Below, one piece after another: positions 49,601 to 60,726 of a DNA stretch of 64,000 nt. Source of the DNA: Costus lasius (taxonomy: Eukaryota > Streptophyta > Magnoliopsida > Zingiberales > Costaceae); NCBI GenBank assembly GCA_027563935.2, contig JANVAS020000203.1, positions 3,038,001 to 3,102,000 on the forward strand, written 5' to 3'. A program made the translations under genes and the position numbers. Below the pieces are notes generated by a model. That model was not told where the DNA came from. It searched no databases and worked only from the letters and a program-made list of their open reading frames with translations. Positions within the stretch are counted from its first letter, which is position 1; each line of letters begins with the position of its first letter.

Positions 49601-50060
49601 TATGTTATAGTTGTCTCGTTTTAATGGTTGGATACGAGTTTTGGATTCTTATATTGAATTTGTTCTTATTCTGAAATGTCCGATTTGGGATTTATTATAT
49701 TCGAAATACTTTGAGATGTATAACCAAATTTTTATTGTATTAAGTATCTGAATAATTAGTTTCTGCAATATTTCTGAAAATTGTGTTCTCCACATATGTG
49801 TAATGTGGACATCTGTTTTGTTCCAGGATATGTGTGTCTGTGTAGCAGTAGTTTAGTATACTTGCTGCCGGATTTTTCTGGATTTCCGGATTTCTATTTC
49901 CTAGTAATCGATCCTACTCAGTTCTGTGCGGTTTTCAATTCCGTAGTAACGTCCTTCGATGCCGCTTTCTTCTTGTGTTTTAATGGAAGAGTAAAAAAAA
50001 ATTTTTAAACCCCGTATTTTACTTGTATGCGTGTGGGGTGTGATTCTGAGGGATGTTACA
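46663..50060 (+). mobile_element. S2: gypsy-type solo LTR (TSD cttgg)
   Basis: It starts TGTAACGCCCTCG and ends GGGATGTTACA. cttgg lies at 46658-46662 and 50061-50065. 3398 bp with no internal region. A 76-bp tandem repeat (48764-48991) carries, on the opposite strand, the GGTGGCCCCC...GACGTGGCAC module of the G1 LTR, so S2 is a distant relative in the opposite orientation. Repeated ATATCTCCC-type segments occur near 47360-47820. No gene. Confidence 0.88.
48764..48991 (+). repeat. 76-bp tandem repeat, three copies
   Basis: Units start at 48764, 48840 and 48916 (GGTATTGGAGACCAGAGTGC...). They are nearly identical. The open frames on both strands here are only the repeat read through. Confidence 0.95.
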
Positions 50061-50190
50061 CTTGGGCCCCAAAGTCTCTGGATGGGTCACTTTGGGCCCC
50101 AAGGCCTTCGGAGAGTTTGATGGTGTGTCTTCTTGGGCCCCAAAGTCCGTGGGTGGGTCAGTTTGGGCCCCAAGGCCTCCATGGGTTCCT
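50061..50190 (+). repeat. GGGCCC-centred short repeats in D
   Basis: CTTGGGCCCCAAAGTC and TTTGGGCCCCAAGGCC alternate (near 50061, 50091, 50133 and 50163). With GGAGAGTTTGATGGTGTGTC they form a unit of about 72-77 bp, also present once before S2 (about 46625-46660). Confidence 0.8.
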
Positions 50191-50692
50191 TTGGCTCCAT
50201 CAATTACCCTAGCCGCTCCTCCCCTTCTTGATGCCCCTCTTCTCCCTTGGTGGCGTGAGCACCATTAGTGGTGACAAGAAACCTTGTGTTGGCATGAAAC
50301 ACAAGTGAAACAACACTCAAGGCATTGGTGGAAAGTTGTAGAGGGAGGTTGTCTTTTTCTCCTTGGCGTCACCACCATCTTCTTCCTCATCTTGGCACAT
50401 CCTCGGAGGTTGGTGCAAGCAAGGAGGAACTTTCCTGAGGTGTGGGTCTCACCTCCTAAGGCTAGCACCAGGCGTGGAGGTTGAGAGACTTTGGGGAGCC
50501 CATGTGTGCATGAGCGTAGAGGACGCTCCCTTGTACGTCTCAACATCATCATCGGCCACTCCTAAATTTACAAAAAGGTACTACTCTAACACATCCGATG
50601 GTTCACTCATAAGACAATCTTGAGAATTCCTAGGAAATCTGTTTCAGGCATTGCTTCCACTCTTGTTTTAAATTTTAAATTTGCCCAGGGTT
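50191..50692 (+). other. Right end of D
   Basis: 3' part of the family-A LTR, with GCTAGCACCAGGCGTGGAGG near 50461 as in other copies, ending GGGTTTCCCAATA. No gene. Confidence 0.75.
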
Positions 50693-51027
50693 TCCCAATA
50701 GTGAGGGGTGTATAGCAACACATCACTACTACCCAAGTCATAAAAAGGTTATCATCTTTGACATCCCCTAAACAGTAATAAAGTATCTATGTGATATAAT
50801 CCTTTTGCTCACTAATATCTTGATTGGACAAAGTATGTCACACTTTGTTTAACTCAATCTAATGGTCATGACTAAATCAGGTTCACAATTGAGTATGGTC
50901 ATACACTTTCAGTCATACACCCATATAGGGCTTGTGGATATCATGTTTTCCTAAGGAAGGGGCAAATCCTCTATTAGTCACTTGAACCTCTCATATGGCT
51001 TATGACATACCCAATGACAACTCTTAT

Positions 51028-52718
51028 TGAAGGAACCCCTAACTAAGGGGGAAGAAACCCTAAGCATGCTCATCTATCATGCATAGCGGAAAGAGGGCTT
51101 CAAGTCAAGATCGGATATGAAACAATATGATCAACTTGAAACTAGAAATCATACCAATGCCATGGACTTGGATCTCGGCTTGGAAGAAGAGATCAAGATA
51201 GGTCTCCTCCAAAGTGTGCCACACACAAGATGAAGTTGGCTCACTCCTTGGGGTCGCTTGTGCTAGCAAGTCACTCAAGGAATCTTCACTTGTCGAATGG
51301 AAGGGATGATGAACTTCCTTGTTGCCGAGAGTTCCTCTTTGCCCAAGCTCTCCTTCTCGTCGTCAACCACACCTCAACCAATGTCCAAGGCGTTGATGAG
51401 AAGAGTTCCAACGCATAAGCGTTTTTGGCGTTAAGTGAAACCGGCCCCCTTTGATGACTTTCCATAAATGGAAGCTCATCAAAGCATGCGCTCAAGCCAT
51501 AACCCAAACGCATTTGAGCATTGAACCATGCGTTCACAATTGTGAACCGGTTCAAGCTAAACCGTTCGATTCAACTTTGGTTCATGAACCAAACCGAAAT
51601 GGCTCAAGCCATGTGGTCTAGACCATATTGAACCCCAAGGCTCATGATCTAACCATTCATCACCTGATGCCCCTGATCTTTCCGATCTAGCATCATCTCT
51701 CTTGATCGAAGCTTACCGATCTCAAGCCTTAATCAATCAAACATGATCAGACCAGATCTCACTTACAATCAGAGATAAAATCCCTTTAATCTGAACTCAA
51801 AGAATCCAGTCCATTCGATCTGACTCAAGTAAGCCATATCATCAAATTGTGCGACCCTGAGGGTTTCCTCTAAATGTCGGTAACGATAACTTACGTTATC
51901 ACGATCAGTGAGGGGTATCTAGCAACACATCACTGTCTCCCGATATAAAGGAAAGAGTCTTCCAAGACTACTCCCAAACCATTGCACAAGTGTGACTCCA
52001 TTCACAAGGCATACATGTGTCCTTTGCCACTGGATGTTCTTATTGGACAAGCGGGTCAAGCTTGTAACTCCAATACGATGAGCATGATTAGATCAGATGC
52101 ACATTGTCATCTGGGCATGGCCATACACTATCTCAATCATCTCATATAGGGGGCCCATTAGAACATCACACTCCTTAAACAAGGAGACGGCAATCCTATG
52201 TCTATCACTAGTGCTCTAACCTGATTCAAGCTCACCATCCAAGATAGTCTATAATCATTATGTTTCAAATGATATTGAACTACCTCAAAACAATGACAAT
52301 CATCATTTAGAAACACAAGTGATCTCAAGTCAAAGGACATGTGCCACTTAGTGCTCACAAGGATCATTCACATTGTGACAAGCAATGGAATATCCGAGTA
52401 GGGTCTGTCCAGTACATCCAATGTACCCATGAGTCTACATCTTATTCCATGCTCGAAGCATCCTATAAGATTAGCACTCATATTAGTCTCAATCATATCA
52501 AGGCTGTCTCATGTTCACCAAGATATCTCGACTAAGGACATATAGCCTGTCAGCCTAGCTGAACAGCTTTGAGACATTATTCAGAAGTACACTTATTACA
52601 GCAGACAAGGTAACAACCTGAATAATAACCATGCCTTTTATAAACACAAGAGTTTATTACATGATACTTATACAATCCCAAAGGCCTCAAACATTAGCCT
52701 TAAGGGCATACCCCAACA
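51028..52718 (-). repeat. C3 3' LTR
   Basis: 1691 bp; the plus strand starts TGAAGGAACCCCTAAC and ends CATACCCCAACA. It matches 58553-60243 at a constant offset of 7525. AAGTGGGAGAT on the minus strand (52719-52729) is the adjacent polypurine tract. Confidence 0.95.
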
Positions 52719-52738
52719 ATCTCCCACTTGCACTTAAT

Positions 52739-55700
52739 CTAATGGTTGAGAAATCTCAAACCCATATTATTACAGTGCTTCTCATGCTTCTGCTGCGCCA
52801 GAGGCATGGTAAGCGGGTCTGCCAGATTGTCATCTGTATGAACCTTGCAAATCTTGATCTCGCCACGATCAATGATCTCCCGGATCAAGTGAAAACGTCT
52901 TTGTATGTGCTTGGACTTCTGGTGTGACCGCGGTTCCTTTGCTTGTGCTATAGCTCCAGTGTTATCACAGAAGATAACCAAAGGATCTGCACTCGAAGGA
53001 ACGACACCAAGTTCTCTCACGAACTTACGAATCCACACTGCCTCCTTGGATGCTTCCGAGGCTGCAACATACTCGGCTTCTGTTGTGGAATCAGCAACAG
53101 TTGACTGTTTGAAACTTTTCCACACCACAGCACCTCCATTCAAGCTAAAAACATAGCCTGATTGCGATCGGAAATCATCCTGGTCCGACTGGAACGAAGC
53201 GTCAGTATATCCCTCTATACTGAGTTCTTCCTGACCACCATATATCAAGAACATATCTTTGGTCCTCCGCAGATATTTTAAGATGTTCTTGACCGCAATC
53301 CAGTGCGCCAAACCTGGATTACTTTGGAATCGACTGGTCACGCTTAACCCGTAAGCGACGTCTGGGCGAGTACACAACATCGCATACATAATGGACCCAA
53401 TAGCCGAAGCATAAGGCGTATTGTCCATTTCATCTTTCTCAGTCTGTGTTTGTGGACACTGACTCTTCGAAAGATTCAGACCATGTCTGACTGGAAGATA
53501 TCCACGTTTAGAATTCTCTAAATGGAATCTCTCCAGGACCTTATCGATGTAGGTACTCTGGCACAACCCGAGAAGCCTCTTAGATCTATCCCGGTAGATC
53601 TTCACACCTAATACATAGGCTGCTTCTCCTAGATCTTTCATCTGAAAACATTTTCCTAACCATGCCTCAACAGCATGCAGTTCAGGAATATCGTTTCCAA
53701 TGATCAAGATATCATCGACGTAGAGGATTAGGAATGTAATCACGCTCCCACTAAACCTCTTATATACACACGGGTCATCTTCGTTCTTGATGAAACCAAA
53801 CTCAGAGATTGATTCATCAAAACGAATATTCCAGCTTCTTGATGCTTGCTTCAATCCATAAATGGATTTCTTTAACTTGCATATTTTATGACGATCTGAT
53901 GGATTAGTGAAACCCTCAGGTTGTGTCATATACACATCCTCATCCAGATTTCCATTGAGGAAAGCTGTCTTCACATCCATCTGCCAGATCTCATAATCGT
54001 AATATGCAGCTATCGCGAAAAGAATCCGAATAGACTTAAACATGGCTACAGGAGAGAAAGTTTCATCATAATCTATCCCGTAGATTTGTTTGAAACCTTT
54101 CGCAACTAGCCTGCCTTTATAGGTAACCACGTTACCATCCATGTCAATCTTCTTCTTGAAGATCCATTTACAGCCTATAGGGATTACTCCCGGAGGCGGA
54201 TCAACCAAATCCCAGACTTGGTTATCTGACATGGAGTCCATCTCGGCTCGCATAGCTTCATGCCATCTAGCTGACTCCGGTCCACTGACCGCATCCGCAT
54301 AAGTTAGGGGTTCATCATTATCCATGATGTAGACTCCGTCATAGCGCTCAGGCTGTCGACGGATCCTACCCGATCTTCGCGGTTCCCGTGATATCTGAGC
54401 CTCAGGTTGTTCAATAACCTGATCTACTGGCTCAGGCACATCCAACTGTGCTTGACTACTTTGTCCTTCCTCTGGATTTTCATCCAGCTTTATTTCTCTC
54501 CCACTGGCCTCTTGCAGAAGAAACTCCTTCTCAAGAAATATGGCCGTCCGAGCAACAAAAACCTTGTTCTCTTTGGGATCGTAGAAATAATAACCCTTAG
54601 TTTCCTTAGGGTAACCGACAAAGATGCATTTGTCAGATCTGCTCTCTAGTTTCCCAGAGGCGAGCTTTTTGACATAAGCCTCGCAACCCCAGATCCTGAT
54701 AAATGTCAAGCTAGGCTGTTTCCCATACCATAACTCATATGGCGTCTTTGAAACTGCCTTGGATGGCACTCGGTTTAGTACCTTTGCAGCTGTTTCCAGT
54801 GCAAAACCCCAAAAGGAGTATGGAAGAGTAGCCTGACTCATCATAGAACGAACCATATCAAGTAACGTTCTATTTCTCCTCTCGGACACACCATTCCATT
54901 GCGGTGTTCCTGGCGGAGTGAGCTGTGAGATAATCCCACACTCTTTCAGATAGTCAGTAAACGCATGACTCAGGTATTCACCACCTCGATCAGAACGAAG
55001 TGCCTTGATATTTCGGCCTAACTGATTCTGTACTTCATTCTTGAACTCTTTGAACTTGTCAAAAGATTCATTTTTATGTCTCATTAAATAGACATACCCA
55101 TACCTACTGAAATCATCAGTGAAGGTAATGAAGTACTGATAGCCACCTCTGGCATGTTTACTGAAAGGCCCACACACATCACTGTGTATAAGGTCCAGTA
55201 AACCTGAAGTCCTTTGACCTTTGTGAGGAAAAGGAGACTTCGTCATTTTACCCATTAAACAAGCTTTGCATGTCTCAATCTCCTCATAGGAGAATGATCC
55301 CAGCAGTCCATGTTCATGCAACCGCTTAATGCGCTTCTCGTTTATATGGCCTAAACGACTATGCCATAGCAAGGTGCTGTCATCAGCATACTTGGCTTTC
55401 TTATTATCAATGTTTTGTATAGAATTTTCCATGTCCAACATGTATAACCCATTGTTAATTGAACCAGTTGCATACACAATATTATCATAAGTTAAAACAC
55501 ACTTTGAAATCTTGCATTCAAAGGCAAATCCTTTCCTGACAAGAGCAGGAATGGAGATAATATTCTTGGTAATACTGGGTACAAAATAACAATTGTTTAA
55601 TTCTAATACAATGCCAGATGGTAAAGTAATGAAATAGTCTCCTACAGCAACAGCAGCAACCCGTGCCCCGTTTCCAACTCGTAGGTCTACCTCATGCTGT

Positions 55701-56623
55701 CCCACCTGCCTTCTTCTCTTGAGTTCCTGCACATTTGAACAAATGTGAACTCCACATGCAGTGTCTAACACCCATGATATAGAAGAAGATGAAACCATGA
55801 CTTCCGTCACGTATATACCTGAGCCAGAAGCAATGCTTCCCCTCTTATCTCCTTGGAGCGCTTTACAGTCCTTTTTCCAGTGACCCAGCTGGCCACAGTG
55901 GAAACACCTGTTGTCCTTCGACCGCTTCACCTTCTGTTTCAGGGCCTTACTGTAATTCTTGACAGGGGCCTTGCCCTTCTTCCCCTTCTTCTTGTTCCTA
56001 GAAGGAACCATCAAGACAGAGGTTGAAGGCTTACCCTTCAGAGTTTCCTCAGTTGTCAAGAGCATATTCAGCAGCTCTGCCGGCGTACAATCGATCTTGT
56101 TCATATTAAAGTTAATAATGAACGCATCGAAAGAAGGCGGGAGAGACTGCAGAATAATATCCACAGCAAGCTCCTGGTTGATGGTATGCCCCAGTTTCTC
56201 CAGAGCCTCCTTGTGCCCAATCATCTTGAGCACGTGAGCTCCCACTGGGCTCCCCTCAGCCAGTTTGCTCTGAAAGAAGAGCTTCGTCAGATTATAGCGT
56301 TCAGTCCTCGCCTGTGCAGCATACAGCATTTTGAGGTTTGCTATAATCTCTATAGCTGACATATCCTCATGCTGACGCTGCAGCGGTGGCGTCATAGACG
56401 CTAGCATCAGGCAAGCGACATCAATGCTATCATTGACGTGCTTTTCGTAGGCTTCCCGAACCGCCCTTGCGGCGTTCGGAGCGGGCTGCGGCGGTATCGC
56501 CGTCTCGAGGACATACAGTTTCCTCTCTGCCTTAAGAACAATCTTAAGGTGTCCGAACCAGTCAGAGAAGTTCGGCCCAGCAAACTTCTCCCTTTCCAGT
56601 AGGGATCGCACATTGAAGCTCAT
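52739..56623 (-). CDS. C3 gag-pol polyprotein (Ty1/copia)
   Basis: 1294 residues from an ATG at 56623, with no stop or shift. Gag covers 1-230, with a zinc knuckle at Cys240, Cys243, His248 and Cys253. The protease active site is DTA at 287-289, where many copia elements have DSG. The integrase zinc domain has His421, His426, Cys452 and Cys455; its core has Asp482, Asp545 and Glu581. Reverse transcriptase (about 800-1030) has Asp883 and YVDD at 968-971. RNase H (1137-1270) has Asp1141, Glu1182 or Glu1184, and Asp1220. Order protease-integrase-RT-RNase H defines copia. The paralogue in C2 supports this start codon (SFNVRSLLE follows). All catalytic residues appear present, so the protein could be active. 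The copia lineage was not resolved. Confidence 0.96.
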   Translation of the reverse strand: MSFNVRSLLEREKFAGPNFSDWFGHLKIVLKAERKLYVLETAIPPQPAPNAARAVREAYEKHVNDSIDVACLMLASMTPPLQRQHEDMSAIEIIANLKMLYAAQARTERYNLTKLFFQSKLAEGSPVGAHVLKMIGHKEALEKLGHTINQELAVDIILQSLPPSFDAFIINFNMNKIDCTPAELLNMLLTTEETLKGKPSTSVLMVPSRNKKKGKKGKAPVKNYSKALKQKVKRSKDNRCFHCGQLGHWKKDCKALQGDKRGSIASGSGIYVTEVMVSSSSISWVLDTACGVHICSNVQELKRRRQVGQHEVDLRVGNGARVAAVAVGDYFITLPSGIVLELNNCYFVPSITKNIISIPALVRKGFAFECKISKCVLTYDNIVYATGSINNGLYMLDMENSIQNIDNKKAKYADDSTLLWHSRLGHINEKRIKRLHEHGLLGSFSYEEIETCKACLMGKMTKSPFPHKGQRTSGLLDLIHSDVCGPFSKHARGGYQYFITFTDDFSRYGYVYLMRHKNESFDKFKEFKNEVQNQLGRNIKALRSDRGGEYLSHAFTDYLKECGIISQLTPPGTPQWNGVSERRNRTLLDMVRSMMSQATLPYSFWGFALETAAKVLNRVPSKAVSKTPYELWYGKQPSLTFIRIWGCEAYVKKLASGKLESRSDKCIFVGYPKETKGYYFYDPKENKVFVARTAIFLEKEFLLQEASGREIKLDENPEEGQSSQAQLDVPEPVDQVIEQPEAQISREPRRSGRIRRQPERYDGVYIMDNDEPLTYADAVSGPESARWHEAMRAEMDSMSDNQVWDLVDPPPGVIPIGCKWIFKKKIDMDGNVVTYKGRLVAKGFKQIYGIDYDETFSPVAMFKSIRILFAIAAYYDYEIWQMDVKTAFLNGNLDEDVYMTQPEGFTNPSDRHKICKLKKSIYGLKQASRSWNIRFDESISEFGFIKNEDDPCVYKRFSGSVITFLILYVDDILIIGNDIPELHAVEAWLGKCFQMKDLGEAAYVLGVKIYRDRSKRLLGLCQSTYIDKVLERFHLENSKRGYLPVRHGLNLSKSQCPQTQTEKDEMDNTPYASAIGSIMYAMLCTRPDVAYGLSVTSRFQSNPGLAHWIAVKNILKYLRRTKDMFLIYGGQEELSIEGYTDASFQSDQDDFRSQSGYVFSLNGGAVVWKSFKQSTVADSTTEAEYVAASEASKEAVWIRKFVRELGVVPSSADPLVIFCDNTGAIAQAKEPRSHQKSKHIQRRFHLIREIIDRGEIKICKVHTDDNLADPLTMPLAQQKHEKHCNNMGLRFLNH

Positions 56624-58552
56624 GGTGTTCGTTGCTGCAGGAATCTACAACAAGCAAGAACAGCAAGGTTAGTATCAATGTTTCAGAATCAATCCAGGAC
56701 TTAAGAAAGATTCTTTTCTCACTATTTTGTCTGACTGAAAAATCCAGTAAACAGTCCGAAAGAGTAACACTCTTTTAGTGAGATGGGATCCAGATTTCAT
56801 ACTTGGTCTCCGCGTCCCGCTCAGGCGAGATAAGATGCACAGAGATGACAAGTACTAATTTCTGGTAGGCTGTGCCAGCCAATCGCCAACCCGTGCGATT
56901 CCCCTTCATCTTGGCAATCCAGCAGACTGTGCCAACTGAGTTGGTACAACACAGTCTCTGATCCCAGAGATGGCTGCCTCCATGTGCTACCATATGCGCC
57001 ACATATGTAGCCAACATGGTCAAGCTGACCTGACCTACTCCCTGGACCACCACGTGCTATGCTGAGCAACGAGAGGGGATAAATCCCAACTCTGTAACAC
57101 GCAGGTGAAATCCAGCACCGTCTGAAGATAGGTGGACGTGCCCACTGAGTGGGTTCAACACGGCTCCAACGATAATCAGAAAGGTGAGGTTTCGCGTCAG
57201 AAGGCTTACGAGCTTGATATGTTAGCGTTGGATTTTATCGGTCTTTTATCTTCTTAACTATCATACAAGTCCTATGGTGATAGCAGAAGATAAACTTAAA
57301 CATGCAATTCTAATTATAAGCAATAAGAAGAAAGCATGATCTTATGTGGTAAAAGCCCATGAACCCTAGTAAGACCTTAATTTACTTAAGTCTTCACTTG
57401 AGCTCCTTGCATCTCATCTGGTCCAACCCAGTGCCCTAGCGCCAAGAGCACCTCAGGTGCACCACCAGATGAATGCCCCTCTTGGATGTGTGCACTTGTC
57501 TAATCAAAGTACATTTGATCTATCTAGACAAGGTTGACTCGCAGGTCAACTACATATTATAAATTAAGTACAATGTGATTCGCAGATCACAAATTAATTT
57601 ACAACTTATCCAGGCTCGCAGGCCCCAGCACAGCACACAATAGGGCAACCCACATAAGACTAAATAAACAAGCATATGATTCAATCAACATGTGATCCAT
57701 TCAAGAAATTAAATTTTGGAAAAACCCATGGCATCAATTTAATTTCCTTATGAGCCCTACAACCTTACAATGGTCCATTGATGGGGATCCACTCATCCAT
57801 CTAGCTAGATCCTTTGCCCTTGCATGCACCGAGTCCTAACTGACCCGAGTTGACCTAATGGTCAACCATGCATGCCCCAAGGGCTGAACCACCCCATGAG
57901 TTTTGGCAAGCGGGTGTGACCCCGGGCCTAACTCAAGTGTGTTCAGTAGTTGTCTCAACCAGACCTCGCTACACGCCCTAGATGCAGTCAACCTATAGCC
58001 ACCTTGTGCTTGCGCATAGGTGCTATTGGGTCAACCCATCTGAGCTGTCAGATGGTCTGATCAGACTTGGATCCAACCTAGTGGTGACTTCAACCTCATC
58101 AACCCATCTAAGGGTTTAATGTAGTGGCACCTTAGATCTAATGAAGCGCGCAAGAGGTAAGTTTTAGAAAACTTTTATAACATGCGCAATGTTACAAACA
58201 AACAACATGCTTGATAACCCTTAGATCTAAGGGGGTCCCCTTCAAGGGGGAGCGCATACTTTAGGAGGTCCCCTTCAAGGGGGAGCGCATACTTCAGGAA
58301 CATATGATACAAGCGCAACATCATGAACATATAAGCGCAACATCATGAACATATGATACAAGCGCAACATCATGAACATATAAGCGCAACATCATGAACA
58401 TATGATACAAGCGCAACATCATGAACATATAAGCGCAACATCATGAAAACAAAGCATGCCTCAAGGAAACAGTAAGCGCAACATCATGTATGGATCACCA
58501 ATACTTAAAGCAATCATATCGATCATATCATGAGCCTAGCTCTGATACCAAT
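56624..58552 (-). other. C3 leader with tRNA-iMet primer site
   Basis: 1.9 kb non-coding, homologous to 32610-34440. On the minus strand TGGTATCAGAGC (58539-58550) lies two bases from the 5' LTR. Tandem repeats occupy 58234-58450. Confidence 0.9.
58234..58450. repeat. Tandem repeats in C3 leader
   Basis: Two copies of GGTCCCCTTCAAGGGGGAGC at 33-bp spacing (58234 and 58267) precede alternating units of AAGCGCAACATCATGAACAT (about 58310-58450). The first motif is the LTR edge of a sister family-B group (compare 34446 and 19425). Confidence 0.85.
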
Positions 58553-60243
58553 TGAAGGAACCCCTAACTAAGGGGGAAGAAACCCTAAGCATGCTCATCT
58601 ATCATGCATAGCGGAAAGAGGGCTTCAAGTCAAGATCGGATATGAAACAATATGATCAACTTGAAACTAGAAATCATACCAATGCCATGGACTTGGATCT
58701 CGGCTTGGAAGAAGAGATCAAGATAGGTCTCCTCCAAAGTGTGCCACACACAAGATGAAGTTGGCTCACTCCTTGGGGTCGCTTGTGCTAGCAAGTCACT
58801 CAAGGAATCTTCACTTGTCGAATGGAAGGGATGATGAACTTCCTTGTTGCCGAGAGTTCCTCTTTGCCCAAGCTCTCCTTCTCGTCGTCAACCACACCTC
58901 AACCAATGTCCAAGGCGTTGATGAGAAGAGTTCCAACGCATAAGCGTTTTTGGCGTTAAGTGAAACCGGCCCCCTTTGATGACTTTCCATAAATGGAAGC
59001 TCATCAAAGCATGCGCTCAAGCCATAACCCAAACGCATTTGAGCATTGAACCATGCGTTCACAATTGTGAACCGGTTCAAGCTAAACCGTTCGATTCAAC
59101 TTTGGTTCATGAACCAAACCGAAATGGCTCAAGCCATGTGGTCTAGACCATATTGAACCCCAAGGCTCATGATCTAACCATTCATCACCTGATGCCCCTG
59201 ATCTTTCCGATCTAGCATCATCTCTCTTGATCGAAGCTTACCGATCTCAAGCCTTAATCAATCAAACATGATCAGACCAGATCTCACTTACAATCAGAGA
59301 TAAAATCCCTTTAATCTGAACTCAAAGAATCCAGTCCATTCGATCTGACTCAAGTAAGCCATATCATCAAATTGTGCGACCCTGAGGGTTTCCTCTAAAT
59401 GTCGGTAACGATAACTTACGTTATCACGATCAGTGAGGGGTATCTAGCAACACATCACTGTCTCCCGATATAAAGGAAAGAGTCTTCCAAGACTACTCCC
59501 AAACCATTGCACAAGTGTGACTCCATTCACAAGGCATACATGTGTCCTTTGCCACTGGATGTTCTTATTGGACAAGCGGGTCAAGCTTGTAACTCCAATA
59601 CGATGAGCATGATTAGATCAGATGCACATTGTCATCTGGGCATGGCCATACACTATCTCAATCATCTCATATAGGGGGCCCATTAGAACATCACACTCCT
59701 TAAACAAGGAGACGGCAATCCTATGTCTATCACTAGTGCTCTAACCTGATTCAAGCTCACCATCCAAGATAGTCTATAATCATTATGTTTCAAATGATAT
59801 TGAACTACCTCAAAACAATGACAATCATCATTTAGAAACACAAGTGATCTCAAGTCAAAGGACATGTGCCACTTAGTGCTCACAAGGATCATTCACATTG
59901 TGACAAGCAATGGAATATCCGAGTAGGGTCTGTCCAGTACATCCAATGTACCCATGAGTCTACATCTTATTCCATGCTCGAAGCATCCTATAAGATTAGC
60001 ACTCATATTAGTCTCAATCATATCAAGGCTGTCTCATGTTCACCAAGATATCTCGACTAAGGACATATAGCCTGTCAGCCTAGCTGAACAGCTTTGAGAC
60101 ATTATTCAGAAGTACACTTATTACAGCAGACAAGGTAACAACCTGAATAATAACCATGCCTTTTATAAACACAAGAGTTTATTACATGATACTTATACAA
60201 TCCCAAAGGCCTCAAACATTAGCCTTAAGGGCATACCCCAACA
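58553..60243 (-). repeat. C3 5' LTR
   Basis: 1691 bp, same as the 3' LTR. It should carry the C3 promoter. Open frames inside are shared with the other family-B LTRs and are not genes. Confidence 0.95.
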
Positions 60244-60689
60244 CTTATGACCCCTCCACTACGATGAGGTATTAGGTTGTATGAAAGTATATCACTTACC
60301 ATATAGTGGTCTCAATAACCTTAAGTCAAAGGATCTAAGCACCTCCATCACATGTGAGATTAACTTATGACCCACAAGGTAAATCTCATGGTGGGTCGAT
60401 CTAGAATATTCAATACTGATATACCTATATGTTTGCATTGGCACCTCGTGCCCAACCAGAACACATATCAGTCTCAGGTGCACCAAAGCTGTCCCTTATC
60501 CACTAAGGCACTCGACTAGAGACAATCCTTGAGACTAGATAAAATCTATCTTTAGGGACATTATTTTGCAAATATACATTAACATAGATGCAACAAAAGC
60601 ACAATAATGATAATGTCAATAAAGGATGTGAACATAGTACATGAATGGACCAAACAACTGGTCCTTAGGGCATATACACTAACACATTT

Positions 60690-60726
60690 ATGGTAAAAAT
60701 TTTATTTTGCTTGAGATTTCCTGACA
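60690..60726 (+). mobile_element. F: right end of diverged family-A LTR
   Basis: Removing E and one cattt joins 28215 to 60690, giving sequence like the end of the family-A LTR at 22740-22791. The last bases GATTTCCTGACA match GGTTTCCCAACA. The end is set by this similarity only. Confidence 0.55.

Larger units (their letters stand above)
28817..50692 (+). mobile_element. D: family-A LTR enclosing C2 and S2 (TSD gtgag)
   Basis: It starts TGTTGGTGTATATGCCC at 28817 and ends GGTTTCCCAATA at 50692. gtgag lies at 28812-28816 and 50693-50697. When D is removed, the flanks join to give continuous family-A sequence of E. Own sequence is at least 28817-30290 and 50066-50692. The pieces 30291-30557 and 45618-46662 do not match other family-A LTRs and may be one more insertion. 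Confidence 0.85.
51028..60243 (-). mobile_element. C3: intact Ty1/copia element (TSD cttat)
   Basis: 9216 bp. LTRs 51028-52718 and 58553-60243 are both 1691 bp, and no difference was seen in the parts I compared. cttat flanks it (51023-51027 and 60244-60248). Primer site, polypurine tract and an unbroken polyprotein are present. All visible parts needed for transposition are here. Inserted in E. Confidence 0.95.
28216..60684 (-). mobile_element. E: family-A LTR enclosing D and C3 (TSD cattt)
   Basis: The plus strand starts TGTTGGAAAATTGC and ends CATATACACTAACA. cattt lies at 28211-28215 and 60685-60689. E's own sequence is three pieces: 28216-28816, 50693-51027 and 60249-60684. In order and orientation they match the family-A LTR at 1140-5012. 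D is inserted after 28816 and C3 after 51027. Own length is about 1.37 kb, shorter than other family-A LTRs, so E is old or partly deleted. No gene. Confidence 0.85.
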
